Origin: Microbacterium sp. No. 7
GTDB taxonomy: Bacteria > Actinomycetota > Actinomycetes > Actinomycetales > Microbacteriaceae
Length of the DNA stretch: 64,000 bases
Reading direction: 5' to 3'
Assembly: GCF_001314225.1 (NCBI RefSeq)
Contig: NZ_CP012697.1
Span: forward strand, 1,488,001 to 1,552,000
Position numbers and translations under genes: made by a program. The notes under the pieces are model-generated. The model saw only the letters and a list, made by a program, of their open reading frames with translations, was not told the DNA's origin and ran no database searches. Shown in pieces: positions 55,591 through 64,000 of this stretch (position 1 is its first letter; each line of letters starts with the position of its first letter).

Positions 55591-56289
55591 TCAGCCATGT
55601 CCGTCTCCATTCGGATCAGGCCGGGCCCTATGGCGGTCGAAGCGCAGCTCGATGCCGTCGAGGAGGATGCCGAGCTTGGTCTCGACCCAGAAATCCGGCC
55701 CGGCGTCGTAGTGGTCCTTCATGGCCACTCGGGTGGCCTCGGTCTCGGGTCGTCCGGGCACGACGCCGTCGGTGAAGCCGGCTCCGTTCGCGGCGAGGCG
55801 TTGGATCCTCTCGACACGACGAGTCTCGTCGACGGCGAAGTTGCTGATGAGATCAGCGGCTGCCGTGGCCAGTTCGAGCGGCATCCCGTACCCGGTGAGG
55901 TTCTCGATCAGCTGCATCGCGGACGTCATGAACCGGTCGGGCAGGGGCCAGACGTTGTTGTAGATGAGCTCGATCGCGCCAGGGTACCGAGCGCATGCCT
56001 CGACGGTCGCAGAGAACGAGGCGCGCAGGTAGCTTCGCCAGTCATCGCCGGGTTCGGGCAGGACGAGGCGTTCGGCGAGGCGTTCCGCGAGCACGTGCAG
56101 CAGTCCATCGCGCCCGTCGACGTAGTGGTAGATGGCCGAGCGCTGCACGCCGAGTGCGTCAGCGACTCGTTGAACGGTGAGGGCGTCGATCCCTTCGGAT
56201 GCGAGCTCGAGCACGGCGTCGGCGATCGCATCCCGGTCGATCCGGTTCGGCCGTCCGGGCGATCTCGAAGAGCGCGTTCTCGCCGTCAT
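55591..56289 (-). CDS. TetR/AcrR-family regulator
   Basis: 232 residues. HTH LTVQRVADALGVQRSAIYHYVDGRDGLLHVL (about 38-68) and a helical ligand-binding domain. TAGCCT (56296-56301) ends 6 nt before the ATG, so leaderless. Divergent from the iron-boxed transporter operon, 193 nt apart, and may regulate it or itself. Ligand unknown. Confidence 0.87.
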   Translation of the reverse strand: MTARTRSSRSPGRPNRIDRDAIADAVLELASEGIDALTVQRVADALGVQRSAIYHYVDGRDGLLHVLAERLAERLVLPEPGDDWRSYLRASFSATVEACARYPGAIELIYNNVWPLPDRFMTSAMQLIENLTGYGMPLELATAAADLISNFAVDETRRVERIQRLAANGAGFTDGVVPGRPETEATRVAMKDHYDAGPDFWVETKLGILLDGIELRFDRHRARPDPNGDGHG

Positions 56290-56330
56290 GCGTCCAGGCT
56301 ATCGGAGCCGGGGACACGGATCCTGATTTA

Positions 56331-56367
56331 TTGACGCACCGCCGAAAATTCAGTTAGGCTCACCTAA
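56331..56367 (+). promoter_or_regulatory. Iron-box-controlled promoter of the transporter operon
   Basis: -35 TTGACG (56331-56336), 17-nt spacer, -10 TTAGGC/TAGGCT (56354-56360). The sequence 56349-56367 (TTCAGTTAGGCTCACCTAA) matches the 19-bp DtxR/IdeR consensus TTAGGTTAGGCTAACCTAA at 16 of 19 positions and covers the -10, the arrangement of a repressor site. Confidence 0.85.
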
Positions 56368-56482
56368 GAGCGAGGAAGCCGCCGGCGATGCGCACGGCGA
56401 CTCGCACACATGACCGCGAGGTCGTCCGCCGGTTCCGACACCCTCCGCGTCATGACCACTGCATTTCACCGAGGGGCGACGT

Positions 56483-58216
56483 ATGAGCATGACGATCCGG
56501 CAGCTGGTCGCGCCGGCGAAGGGATCGATGACCGCCGCGGCGGTGCTGTCGGGACTCTCGGCGGTGTTGAGGATCGTGCCGTACGTGGCTCTCACCGAGA
56601 TCGCGGTGGCCTGGGCCGCCGGGTCTCCCGGACAGGTCATGTGGAGGTGGCTTGCGGTCGGGGTCGCCGCGGAGATCGTCCGTCAGGCGCTGTACATGTT
56701 CGGGGTGGGGATGACCCATGTCGCAGAAGCCCGGCTGCGCACCCAGCTGCGGAGCCGGCTCGTCGACGCGCTCGGGAGGATGCCGCTGGGGAGGGTGGCG
56801 CAGACCTCGTCAGGCCGGATCCGCAAGATCGTCGTGGACGACACCGGCACGATCCATGTGCTCGTCGCGCACCTCTCCGGCGACGCGGTGAGCATGATCA
56901 TCGGGCTCATCGCCGGCGTGGGCTACCTGTTCTGGGTGAACTGGGGGCTCGCCCTCGCGGTGCTGCTCGTGTGGCTGCTCTGTCTCGTGGTCGTCTTCGG
57001 GCTCGGCATGTCGGGCATGGGCGGTCTGACGGAGCGGTTCTCCGCCGTGCAGGCGCAGCTCTCCTCTGCGACGGTCGAGCTGGTCGAGGGCATCAAGGAG
57101 GTGAAGAGCTTCCAGGGCGCGCGATCGGTGCAGAGCCGCTTCGATGACGCGCGCGCCGAGTTCACGGAGACGAGCTACGAGTGGATGAGCAGGTCGGGGC
57201 GGGCGATGGCCGTCCTCCAGGCGCTGTTCCAGCCGGCCGCGGTGTTCGCGACCGTGGTGCCGATCGCCGTGCTGTTCCTCTCCCTGGGCTGGATCGACGC
57301 ACCCCATGTGCTGCCCTTCCTGATCCTCACCCTCGGCATCCCCTCCGGTCTGCTCGCGCTGGCGGGCATCGGGCAGCAGCTGCAGGAGTCGATCCGCGCA
57401 GCGAAAGACACCGCAGCCCTGCTCTCGATCCCGCCGATGCCCCACGGCGCCTTCACCGACGGTGATGGCCCGACGCCCGGGTCGATCGCCTTCGAGGACG
57501 TGACGTTCGGGTACGACCCGGAGGAGCCCGTCGTGCGGGGGATGTCGTTCGAGGCGGCCGCGGGGACCGTCACCGCGCTGGTCGGACCGTCGGGCAGCGG
57601 CAAGACGACGGTGGCACGGCTGATCGCCCGCTTCTTCGACGTGGACTCGGGCGCCGTCCGCGTCGGCGGCGTCGATGTGCGGGACACGACGGCGGACTGG
57701 CTGCTCTCCCGGATCGCGGTCGTGTTCCAGGATGTCGCGCTCAGCCATGACACGATCGCCGCGAACATCGCCCTCGGCAGGCCCGACGCCAGCAGGGAGG
57801 AGATCGAGGAGGCCGCCCGGCAGGCGTGCATCCACGACCGCATCGGTCGGCTTCCGCACGGCTACGACACCGTGGTCGGTGAGGACGACGGGTTCCTCTC
57901 CGGCGGCGAACGGCAGCGGATCACGATCGCTCGCGCCTATCTGCAGGACGCGCCGATCCTGATCCTGGACGAGGCGACCGCACAGCTGGACCCGGAGGCG
58001 GAGAACGAGATCCACCGTGCCCTGACCGCGCTGTGCGCCGGTCGCACGGTCGTGGTCGTCGCCCACCGCCTGCAGACGATCGCCTCCGCCGACCAGATCC
58101 TCGTCATCGACGACGGTCGCATCGCCGAACGAGGAACGCACGAGCAGCTCCTCGCCGCGGCCGGCATCTACGCCGGACTCTGGGCCGCGCAGACCAAGAA
58201 CGCGGAGGTCGCGTGA
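56483..58216 (+). CDS. ABC transporter with fused membrane and ATPase domains, siderophore-system subunit 1
   Basis: 577 residues: exporter-type six-helix membrane domain (about 15-310) and ATPase with Walker A GPSGSGKTT, signature LSGGERQRITIARAYL, Walker B ILILDEATAQLD and H-loop VVAHRL. Pairs with the next gene as a heterodimer. Such YbtPQ/IrtAB-like pairs take up ferric siderophores despite an exporter fold; the iron box upstream supports an iron role (inference). SD GAGGGG. Confidence 0.88.
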   Translation: MSMTIRQLVAPAKGSMTAAAVLSGLSAVLRIVPYVALTEIAVAWAAGSPGQVMWRWLAVGVAAEIVRQALYMFGVGMTHVAEARLRTQLRSRLVDALGRMPLGRVAQTSSGRIRKIVVDDTGTIHVLVAHLSGDAVSMIIGLIAGVGYLFWVNWGLALAVLLVWLLCLVVVFGLGMSGMGGLTERFSAVQAQLSSATVELVEGIKEVKSFQGARSVQSRFDDARAEFTETSYEWMSRSGRAMAVLQALFQPAAVFATVVPIAVLFLSLGWIDAPHVLPFLILTLGIPSGLLALAGIGQQLQESIRAAKDTAALLSIPPMPHGAFTDGDGPTPGSIAFEDVTFGYDPEEPVVRGMSFEAAAGTVTALVGPSGSGKTTVARLIARFFDVDSGAVRVGGVDVRDTTADWLLSRIAVVFQDVALSHDTIAANIALGRPDASREEIEEAARQACIHDRIGRLPHGYDTVVGEDDGFLSGGERQRITIARAYLQDAPILILDEATAQLDPEAENEIHRALTALCAGRTVVVVAHRLQTIASADQILVIDDGRIAERGTHEQLLAAAGIYAGLWAAQTKNAEVA

Positions 58217-59946
58217 TGTTCCGGCTCATGGGCACCCTCGTCGGGAACCGGCAGCTGCGCCGGCTCACCCTGCTCTTCATCGTCGCCGCGATCCTGCAGG
58301 GCCTCACCCTGGGACTGATGATCCCGTTCCTGCGGGCGCTGTTCGGCGACCGGACCGCATTGTGGCCGTGGACGATCGCCATCGTCGTCGCCGGGGTGAC
58401 CACGGTGGTCGTGAACGTGGCCGTGCTGATCCGCTCCTACCGCGTGAGCGTCTACGAGATCTGCGACGCCCTCATCAGGCGGGTCGGCGACCGGGTGATG
58501 CAGCTGCCCCTGGGATGGTTCGACGCGCGCCGGGAGGCCGCGGTCGCCGCCGCGGTCGCCAACGAGGTCGGCACGCTCTCGCACGTGGCTTCGATGCTGC
58601 TGCCGAACATCGCCAACGGCTTCGTCGTTCCCGCGACGATGGTCGTCGTCGTCGCGTTCGTGGACTGGCGGCTTGCGCTCATCATGGCCGCCGTCGCCCC
58701 GTTCCTGGCGTGGGCGTGGCGGCGGATGCGAACGATCACCGTGCGCACGAAGACCGTCGAAGGCGCCGTCGCCAGGGCGAGCGCCGGCCGGCTGATCGAG
58801 TTCGCCCGCCTCCAACCCGTGCTGCGCGCAACCCGCGCCACCGAACGCGGCTGGGCGCCGTTGGATGCCGCGCTCGCGGACGAAGGCGAGAGGATCGAGC
58901 AGTCCCTGCGGGCCTCATCGCGGCCGACCGTGGTGTTCTCGATCCTCGCCAACCTGATGATGGCGGCCGTGCTCGCCGTCGGCCTCGCCCTCGCGCTGGG
59001 TGCGCGGCTCGACATGGCCGCCTTCATCGCGGTCGCGGCGGTCACGGTTCGGATGGCCGAGCCCCTGGCCCAGGCCGTGCTCTACGGCGCCGAGGTGCAC
59101 CACTCCGTGGTCGCCCTCGAAGCGATCGGCGGGATCGTCGGCGCCGACACGCTCCCCGAACCCGGCGAGGACGCCGTCACGGTCCCCGAGGACACCACCG
59201 TGGGTTTCGAGGGCGTGGGCTTCGAGTACCTGTCCGGGCGTCCGGTGCTCGACGGAATCGACCTGGTCGCCCCGGCCGGCCGTGTGACCGCGATCATCGG
59301 ACCGTCCGGGTCGGGCAAGTCGACGCTGCTGCGCCTGGTGGGCAGGTTCTGGGACGTCGGCCGGGGTCGGGTGACGATCGGCGGAGTCGATGTGCGACGC
59401 ATCCCGACGCCGGTGCTGATGGACCACATCGCGATGGTGTTCCAGGACGTCTACCTCTTCGACACGACGATCCGGGAGAACCTGCGTCTGGCTCGCCCCG
59501 ACGCCACCGACGAGCAGCTCGCCGCCGCGGCGCAGGCGGCGTCGCTCGACAGGGTGATCGACGCCCTGCCTGATGGGTGGGACACCATCGTCGGCCCTGC
59601 CGGCTCCCGGCTCTCCGGAGGAGAACGACAGCGTGTGGCGATCGCCCGGGCCTTCGTCAAGGACGCCCCGATCCTGCTGCTCGATGAGGTCACCTCCGCC
59701 CTCGACGGCGAGAACGAGGCGGCGATCACCGGAGTCATCTCGAAGCTCGCCCACGGCCGCACCGTGATCGTCGTCGCTCACCGACTCAGCACCGTCGAGA
59801 ACGCCGACCAGATCGTCGTCCTCGAACCGGGCGAGAACGGCGCCACCATCGCAGAGCACGGCACTCCCACCGATCTCGCCCGGCAGGGCGGCCTGTACGC
59901 CGACTTCCTCACCGCATCCGCCCAGCGCGGGCGGTGGCGGCTCTGA
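58216..59946 (+). CDS. ABC transporter with fused membrane and ATPase domains, siderophore-system subunit 2
   Basis: 576 residues. Membrane domain about 15-310 and ATPase with Walker A GPSGSGKST, signature LSGGERQRVAIARAFV, Walker B ILLLDEVTSALD and VVAHRLSTVE. The ATG shares one base with the preceding stop (TGATG), so a tightly coupled heterodimer partner. Longer upstream frame is not used because it lies inside the previous gene. Confidence 0.9.
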   Translation: MFRLMGTLVGNRQLRRLTLLFIVAAILQGLTLGLMIPFLRALFGDRTALWPWTIAIVVAGVTTVVVNVAVLIRSYRVSVYEICDALIRRVGDRVMQLPLGWFDARREAAVAAAVANEVGTLSHVASMLLPNIANGFVVPATMVVVVAFVDWRLALIMAAVAPFLAWAWRRMRTITVRTKTVEGAVARASAGRLIEFARLQPVLRATRATERGWAPLDAALADEGERIEQSLRASSRPTVVFSILANLMMAAVLAVGLALALGARLDMAAFIAVAAVTVRMAEPLAQAVLYGAEVHHSVVALEAIGGIVGADTLPEPGEDAVTVPEDTTVGFEGVGFEYLSGRPVLDGIDLVAPAGRVTAIIGPSGSGKSTLLRLVGRFWDVGRGRVTIGGVDVRRIPTPVLMDHIAMVFQDVYLFDTTIRENLRLARPDATDEQLAAAAQAASLDRVIDALPDGWDTIVGPAGSRLSGGERQRVAIARAFVKDAPILLLDEVTSALDGENEAAITGVISKLAHGRTVIVVAHRLSTVENADQIVVLEPGENGATIAEHGTPTDLARQGGLYADFLTASAQRGRWRL

Positions 59947-59955
59947 GCCACGAGC

Positions 59956-60717
59956 ATGGCCCTGCAACAGGAACGCACCGAACCCGAACCGGTGGTCTGG
60001 ACCGCGGCGACGCCCGACGTCCGCATCGGACTCCTGCTGGTCGTCGTCCTCGCGGTCGGGACCGGGCTCATCCGCACCGAGTCCGGGCTTCTCCTGCTGA
60101 CCCTGTGGGCGCTCGGACTGCTTCTCGTGTTCCGCAGGCTCCACGCGCTGTGGGGTCTTGTCACCGGCTACCTGTTCCTGTCCCTGATCCAGAGGGCGAG
60201 CATCTGGCTCGTCGCCGTCCCCGGGGTCGCGTATGTCGGGGCCGCGGCGACGATGGGCCTGCACGCCTACCCCATGGCCGCCGCGCTCTGGCTCGTGCTC
60301 AGCGGGGTGCCGATGAGCCAGATCATGGCCGCGCTCGCCGCGATCCGGGTGCCCCGGATGCTCCTCATCGTGACGATGGTCGTCTACCGGTACATCCCCA
60401 CCCTCTTCGGCGAGCTGCGGGTGATCGCCCTCGGCAACCGGCTCCGCTCGACCCGCCCCGGGTGGCGACGATGGGCGACCTCGCCGATCACCGAGGCGGA
60501 GCACCTCCTGGTGCCCATCGTCATGCGCTCGGCGCTCATCGCCGACGAGCTCTCCTCCGTCGCCGTCTGCAAGGGCCTCGACGAGCACGCCGCCCGCACC
60601 GCACTGATCCCGCCCCGCATCGGCGCCGCCGACATCCTCGCGACGGCCATGACGATCGCCGTGGTCGTCGCCCTCGCCCTCACCGCGGGCCGGATCGAGG
60701 ACGGGTGGGGCTGGTGA
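59956..60717 (+). CDS. ECF transporter T component (EcfT-like)
   Basis: 253 residues with about five membrane helices and a cytoplasmic coupling region AALAAIRVPRMLLIVTMVVYRYIP, including the A-R-x motif regions that contact ATPases (around ELRVIALGNRLRS). The SSVAVCKGLDEHAART loop matches the second EcfT coupling helix (ARG-type, here CKG). Located between the ABC pair and the double ATPase gene. Confidence 0.85.
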   Translation: MALQQERTEPEPVVWTAATPDVRIGLLLVVVLAVGTGLIRTESGLLLLTLWALGLLLVFRRLHALWGLVTGYLFLSLIQRASIWLVAVPGVAYVGAAATMGLHAYPMAAALWLVLSGVPMSQIMAALAAIRVPRMLLIVTMVVYRYIPTLFGELRVIALGNRLRSTRPGWRRWATSPITEAEHLLVPIVMRSALIADELSSVAVCKGLDEHAARTALIPPRIGAADILATAMTIAVVVALALTAGRIEDGWGW

Positions 60718-62186
60718 CCGCGATCGCCGTCTCCGACCTCACCGTCTCCTACCTCGGAGGCGACGGCACCCCGCTGCCGCCGGTGCTGCGCGGGGTCGAT
60801 CTGCGCATCGCCTCGGGAGAATGCGTGCTGATCACCGGGGCGAGCGGCTGCGGCAAGACCACGCTGCTGCGCACCATCAACGGTCTCGTCCCCGGGTTCT
60901 TCGACGCGGCCGTCACCGGCTCCGTCGTCCTCGACGGGCAGCCGGTCGACCGGGTCGAGACGCGCGAGCTCGCCCGCTCGGTCGGGATGGTGTTCCAGGA
61001 CCCGCGGGCCGAGTTCTTCACCTACGACGTCACCAGCGAGCTCGCCTTCCCCTGCGAGAACTTCGCCGTCTCCGGCGAGGAGATCCGCAGACGCGTCGAA
61101 GAGACGGCCGACCTGCTCCAGATGCGGCATCTGCTGGGGCGGCGCCTCACCTCGCTCTCCTCCGGGCAGAAGCAGAAGGTCGCCATCGCCGCAGCGATGA
61201 TGCTCCGGCCCCGCGTGCTCCTCTTCGACGAGCCCTCCGCGAACCTCGACCGCGACGGCCTGCGGATGCTGCGCGACACCGTCGAACGCCTCACCGCGGC
61301 CGGGGTGACGGTGCTCATCGCCGATCACCGCATCGAGTACCTCACCGGCGCACTCGACCGGCTCCTCGTGCTCGAGCGCGGGCGCGTCCTCCACGACCTC
61401 ACCGCGGCCGATGTGGCCGGACTCGACCCGGAATGGTTCTCCGAACGCGCACTGCGGCTCCCGGTTTCACGTCCTCTCCACGAACCGGTCCCTTCGCACC
61501 CGGATGGCAGGGGTCCGCGGCTGCAGGGGGTGCGGCTTCGATACCGCGGCGGCGACGTGCTCTGGCAGACCGACGACCTCAGCCTGCCCGACCGGGGCGT
61601 CATCGGGATCGCCGGGCCCAACGGCAGCGGGAAGACCAGCCTGCTCCGGCTCATCATCGGAGCCCACCGTGCCCGCACCGGCACCATCACCCGCGATGGG
61701 GCACGGTGGCCGGCCCGGCGCCGCATCCGAGACTGCGCCTACGTGATGCAGGACATCGACTACCAGCTGCTCGGCAGAACCGTGCAGCAGGAACTGCTCA
61801 TCGGCCCGCCGCGCGGCCCCGCGACCGAACGCCGTGCCGCGGAGCTGCTCGAGCAGATGGGTCTCGACCACCTCCGCGACCGGCATCCGCTCACCCTCTC
61901 CGGCGGGCAGAAGCAACGCCTCGGCATCGCCCTGGCCGCGATGAAGCAGGCCGAGGTGATCTGCCTGGACGAGCCCACGAGCGGACTCGACGCCGGCAGC
62001 ATGCGCCGCGTCTCCGAGCTCCTCACCCGACTCGCAGACCAGGGAGCGCTCGTCGTCGTCGCCACCCACGACGAGGAGTTCGCCGCCCGCACGGTCACCG
62101 GCTGGGTCGACGTCGACTCCGGGCGGCTCGAACGCCGCAACGCCTTCACCTCCGTCAGCGACCCCGATCGAAAGGAAACCCCATGA
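60714..62186 (+). CDS. ECF transporter ATPase, two ABC domains fused (EcfA1-A2-like)
   Basis: 490 residues from GTG, overlapping the T-component stop (GTGA). Domain 1 (about 1-240): GASGCGKTT, LSSGQKQKVAIAAAMMLRP, LLFDEPSANLD. Domain 2 (about 270-480): GPNGSGKTS, LSGGQKQRLGIALAAMK, ICLDEPTSGLD. Both Walker sites are intact. Fused EcfA proteins are known in actinobacteria. Powers the S/T components beside it. Confidence 0.92.
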   Translation: MTAIAVSDLTVSYLGGDGTPLPPVLRGVDLRIASGECVLITGASGCGKTTLLRTINGLVPGFFDAAVTGSVVLDGQPVDRVETRELARSVGMVFQDPRAEFFTYDVTSELAFPCENFAVSGEEIRRRVEETADLLQMRHLLGRRLTSLSSGQKQKVAIAAAMMLRPRVLLFDEPSANLDRDGLRMLRDTVERLTAAGVTVLIADHRIEYLTGALDRLLVLERGRVLHDLTAADVAGLDPEWFSERALRLPVSRPLHEPVPSHPDGRGPRLQGVRLRYRGGDVLWQTDDLSLPDRGVIGIAGPNGSGKTSLLRLIIGAHRARTGTITRDGARWPARRRIRDCAYVMQDIDYQLLGRTVQQELLIGPPRGPATERRAAELLEQMGLDHLRDRHPLTLSGGQKQRLGIALAAMKQAEVICLDEPTSGLDAGSMRRVSELLTRLADQGALVVVATHDEEFAARTVTGWVDVDSGRLERRNAFTSVSDPDRKETP

Positions 62187-62812
62187 CCGCATCCGACCTC
62201 CCTGCCCCGGCTCCTCGGACGACGAGGAGGCCCTCCATGGTGCGCGACCTCGTCACCATGGGCGTCTTCATCGCCCTCTTCATGGTGCTGTTCTTCATCG
62301 GCGGGATGCTCAGCTTCTTCCCGATCATGATGATCGTGCTCCCGGTCTACATGGGCCTGTTCGGCGCCGTGATCTTCACCGTCCTTCTCGGCAAGGTCCA
62401 GCGTCCCGGAGCTTTCCTCATCGCCTCGATCCTCGTCGGCCTGATCCTCTTCCGCGACGCCCCCGGCGGCATCACCACCATCTGCACCATCGTCGGCGGC
62501 CTGGTCGCCGAGATCCTCTACGGCGTCCTGGGCCGCCGCACGTTCAGCTCCATGGTGATCTCCTACTCCGTGTTCGCACTCGGCTACGCCCTCGGCACCC
62601 TCATCCCCTTCGTCTGGATGCGCGAGGCCTACCTCGAGCTCTACGCGGATCGCGACGCGACCGTGGCCGACATCGCCCGCGAGGGCACCGAGATGATGAA
62701 TCCGGTGCTCCTCATCGTGCTCTGCGCGGCCACGGTGATCGCCGCCATCGCCGGCTGCTACTGGGGACGCGCCATGACCCGCAAGCAGTTCACCCGAGCA
62801 GGGGTCGTGTAG
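62183..62812 (+). CDS. ECF transporter S component, MptD/Trep_Strep family-like
   Basis: 209 residues, six membrane helices (MGVFIALFMVLFFIGGMLSF, MMIVLPVYMGLFGAVIFTVL, TTICTIVGGLVAEILYG, SMVISYSVFALGYALGTL and others). ATG overlaps the ATPase stop (ATGA), SD AAAGGAA. MptD-type S components often travel with YbtPQ-like ABC pairs; the substrate, possibly a siderophore or its metal complex, is inferred from the iron box. Confidence 0.8.
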   Translation: MTASDLPAPAPRTTRRPSMVRDLVTMGVFIALFMVLFFIGGMLSFFPIMMIVLPVYMGLFGAVIFTVLLGKVQRPGAFLIASILVGLILFRDAPGGITTICTIVGGLVAEILYGVLGRRTFSSMVISYSVFALGYALGTLIPFVWMREAYLELYADRDATVADIAREGTEMMNPVLLIVLCAATVIAAIAGCYWGRAMTRKQFTRAGVV

Positions 62813-62880
62813 CTGGGATCCGCGCTGCTCAGCCGTGCCTGGTGGGGGTGCTCCTTGTTTCCGCCGTGGATAGCGGATGA

Positions 62881-62930
62881 TACTTCAATAAATAAAGTAA
62901 GAATCATGAAATAAAGTCAAGTGCTACTCT
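62881..62930 (+). promoter_or_regulatory. AT-rich promoter/operator of the HxlR-type gene
   Basis: A conspicuously AT-rich stretch. AATAAAGT occurs at 62891-62898 and 62910-62917 (19 bp apart), and TACTT/AAGTA flank 62881-62899 as an inverted repeat. TACTCT (62925-62930) ends 6 nt before the ATG. Likely autoregulatory operator. Confidence 0.6.
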
Positions 62931-62936
62931 TGTCGC

Positions 62937-63614
62937 ATGCGCAACCGGGAGTACGGGCAGTTCTGTGGTCTGGCGCGGGCGGCCGAGGTGCTGGGACAGC
63001 GGTGGACGCTGCTGATCCTGCGCGACCTGCTCGTCGGGCCCCGCCGCTACTCCGATCTCGCGGCGGGGCTTCCCGGCATACCCTCCAATCTCCTGTCCAC
63101 GCGTCTGAAGGAGCTGGAGCAGGACGGATTGGTCGTGCGCGAGGCGCGCAGCGGCGCCGATCGCTCGATCGTGTACGCGATCACCGGTCGCGGTGCCGAG
63201 CTTCAGCCGGCACTCGACGCCCTCTCGCGTTGGGGCGCGGCGGAGATGCGCGAGCCACGGGAGGGTGAGATCGTGACCGAGGCATCCTTGGTCTCTGCAT
63301 TGCGGGTCGCGGCGGTCGGGGCCGCCTCGGCCGGCCGGCCGCTCATCTTCACCGTCAGAGTCGGGGACGCTGCCGCGCACGCCATCGTCAAGGACGGCAG
63401 GGCGGATGTCGGGGCCGGGGAGCATCCCGCCGCTGATCTGGTGATCACCGGCGGGCCGGGATTCCGCGATCTGCTGGCCGGCGTGGTGGATCCGGCGACG
63501 GCGATCGCCGAGAACGCGGTGCTCGTGGAAGGCGATCCCCGCCTGCTCGCCGACTTCGTGTCGATCTTCACCGTCCCCTATGGCGGGACGGCGCCGGGCG
63601 AGCTGCGCCGCTGA
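62937..63614 (+). CDS. HxlR-type winged-helix regulator with C-terminal SCP2-like domain
   Basis: 225 residues. HxlR HTH (about 5-90): CGLARAAEVLGQRWTLLILRDLLVG, then GIPSNLLSTRLKELEQDGLV. C-terminal part (about 110-220) is an SCP2 sterol-carrier-like fold (FTVRVGDAAAHAIVKDG, ADLVITGGPGFRDLLAG), a combination seen in actinobacterial repressors. Leaderless from the AT-rich promoter. Function as a ligand-responsive repressor inferred. Confidence 0.85.
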   Translation: MRNREYGQFCGLARAAEVLGQRWTLLILRDLLVGPRRYSDLAAGLPGIPSNLLSTRLKELEQDGLVVREARSGADRSIVYAITGRGAELQPALDALSRWGAAEMREPREGEIVTEASLVSALRVAAVGAASAGRPLIFTVRVGDAAAHAIVKDGRADVGAGEHPAADLVITGGPGFRDLLAGVVDPATAIAENAVLVEGDPRLLADFVSIFTVPYGGTAPGELRR

Positions 63615-63632
63615 GACGAGAGGGACCGGAAG

Positions 63633-64000
63633 ATGACGTTGACTCTCAGTGCAGTGGCGTTCGACACGCGGAATCCGGAGGCGGCGGGCGTCTTCTGGGC
63701 CGGCGTGCTCGGCCGTGACATGATCGAAGCCCCCGACGGCGTCCTGGTGCCGGGGAACGAGACCCAGCTCGGGCTGCGATTCGTGGCCGCAAGCGCCTTC
63801 GACCCGGCGACGGCGCCATCGCGGCAGCGACTGCATCTGCACATCGCCACGACCGCCTCGTACACGCCGATGCAGATCATGGAGACCGCCGCACGTCTGG
63901 GCGGATCCCGGCGCGGGACGAAGCCGATTCCCGCCGACGGCGAGATCTACATGAGCGACCCCGCCGGCTACGACTTCTGCATCATCGAGCCGGGGAACGG
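63633..64000 (+). CDS. VOC/glyoxalase-like protein, cut by the window end
   Basis: First 122 codons of a VOC-superfamily protein (MTLTLSAVAFDTRNPEAAGV, FWAGVLGRDMIEAPDG, HLHIATTASYTP, MSDPAGYDFCIIEPGNG). SD GGACCGGAAG. The HLHI metal-ligand-like stretch is present; the C-terminus is missing. Likely follows the HxlR gene in one transcript. Confidence 0.8.
   Translation, partial: MTLTLSAVAFDTRNPEAAGVFWAGVLGRDMIEAPDGVLVPGNETQLGLRFVAASAFDPATAPSRQRLHLHIATTASYTPMQIMETAARLGGSRRGTKPIPADGEIYMSDPAGYDFCIIEPGN

Noticed and set aside
54747..56300. Integrative element with att site at tRNA-Ala
   Set aside because: No integrase, no second copy of the tRNA 3' end in the window; noted only as a possible island edge.

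Overview
The window is high-GC actinobacterial DNA. Gene content and several family markers (DUF3027 after a long cold-shock protein, XPB helicase next to a helicase-associated protein, a MTES_1575-like nuclease tail, REP-like hairpins with GGTCTCGAT/CTCAACC ends) point to Microbacteriaceae, most likely Microbacterium. There is no prophage, IS element, CRISPR array or replication origin. Three tRNA genes are present: Thr(TGT), Arg(CCT) and Ala(CGC).

Layout. 1-21 kb is mostly housekeeping: partial rlmB, DUF4032, a MsiK-type sugar-ABC ATPase, a thioredoxin-fold protein without CxxC, nitroreductase-msrB, CIRCE-controlled groL, a VapBC-like pair, WXG100, a two-component system, XPB helicase, cold-shock-DUF3027, serC, a DtxR-type iron repressor and an M23 peptidase with a structured leader. 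21-28 kb holds an HNH gene with a leader/terminator and the SOS mutasome imuA-imuB-dnaE2 behind a perfect LexA palindrome. 28.1-36.4 kb is an accessory sugar locus: a broken inulin fructotransferase (GH91-like), GH32, GH172 (DUF2961), a LacI regulator and a sugar ABC importer without its own ATPase. AAACGTTT operators sit at both divergent transcripts.

36.4-46.8 kb holds an aminotransferase, small oxidoreductase-like genes, an AI-2E family protein, an FAD monooxygenase and an acyl-CoA synthetase-DUF485-actP operon, with actP interrupted by an in-frame TAG. A methylguanine methyltransferase homologue lacking the acceptor cysteine follows. 46.9-54.7 kb holds a UPF1-like helicase with degraded ATPase motifs and a nuclease tail, mscL, fmdB, 5-formyl-THF cyclo-ligase, galU, an acetyltransferase and a membrane coiled-coil protein. 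54.7-64 kb starts at tRNA-Ala and carries a pyrimidine-dimer glycosylase, a TetR regulator, and an iron-box-controlled operon joining two ABC exporter-fold subunits to an ECF-type T/A/S transporter, then an HxlR-SCP2 regulator and a partial VOC protein.

How it works together. The DtxR-type repressor at 19.5 kb is a natural candidate to control the iron-boxed operon at 56 kb, and the MsiK-type ATPase at 2.6 kb could energise the importer at 33-36 kb. Many genes have a TANNNT hexamer ending 6-8 nt before the start codon, implying widespread leaderless transcription.
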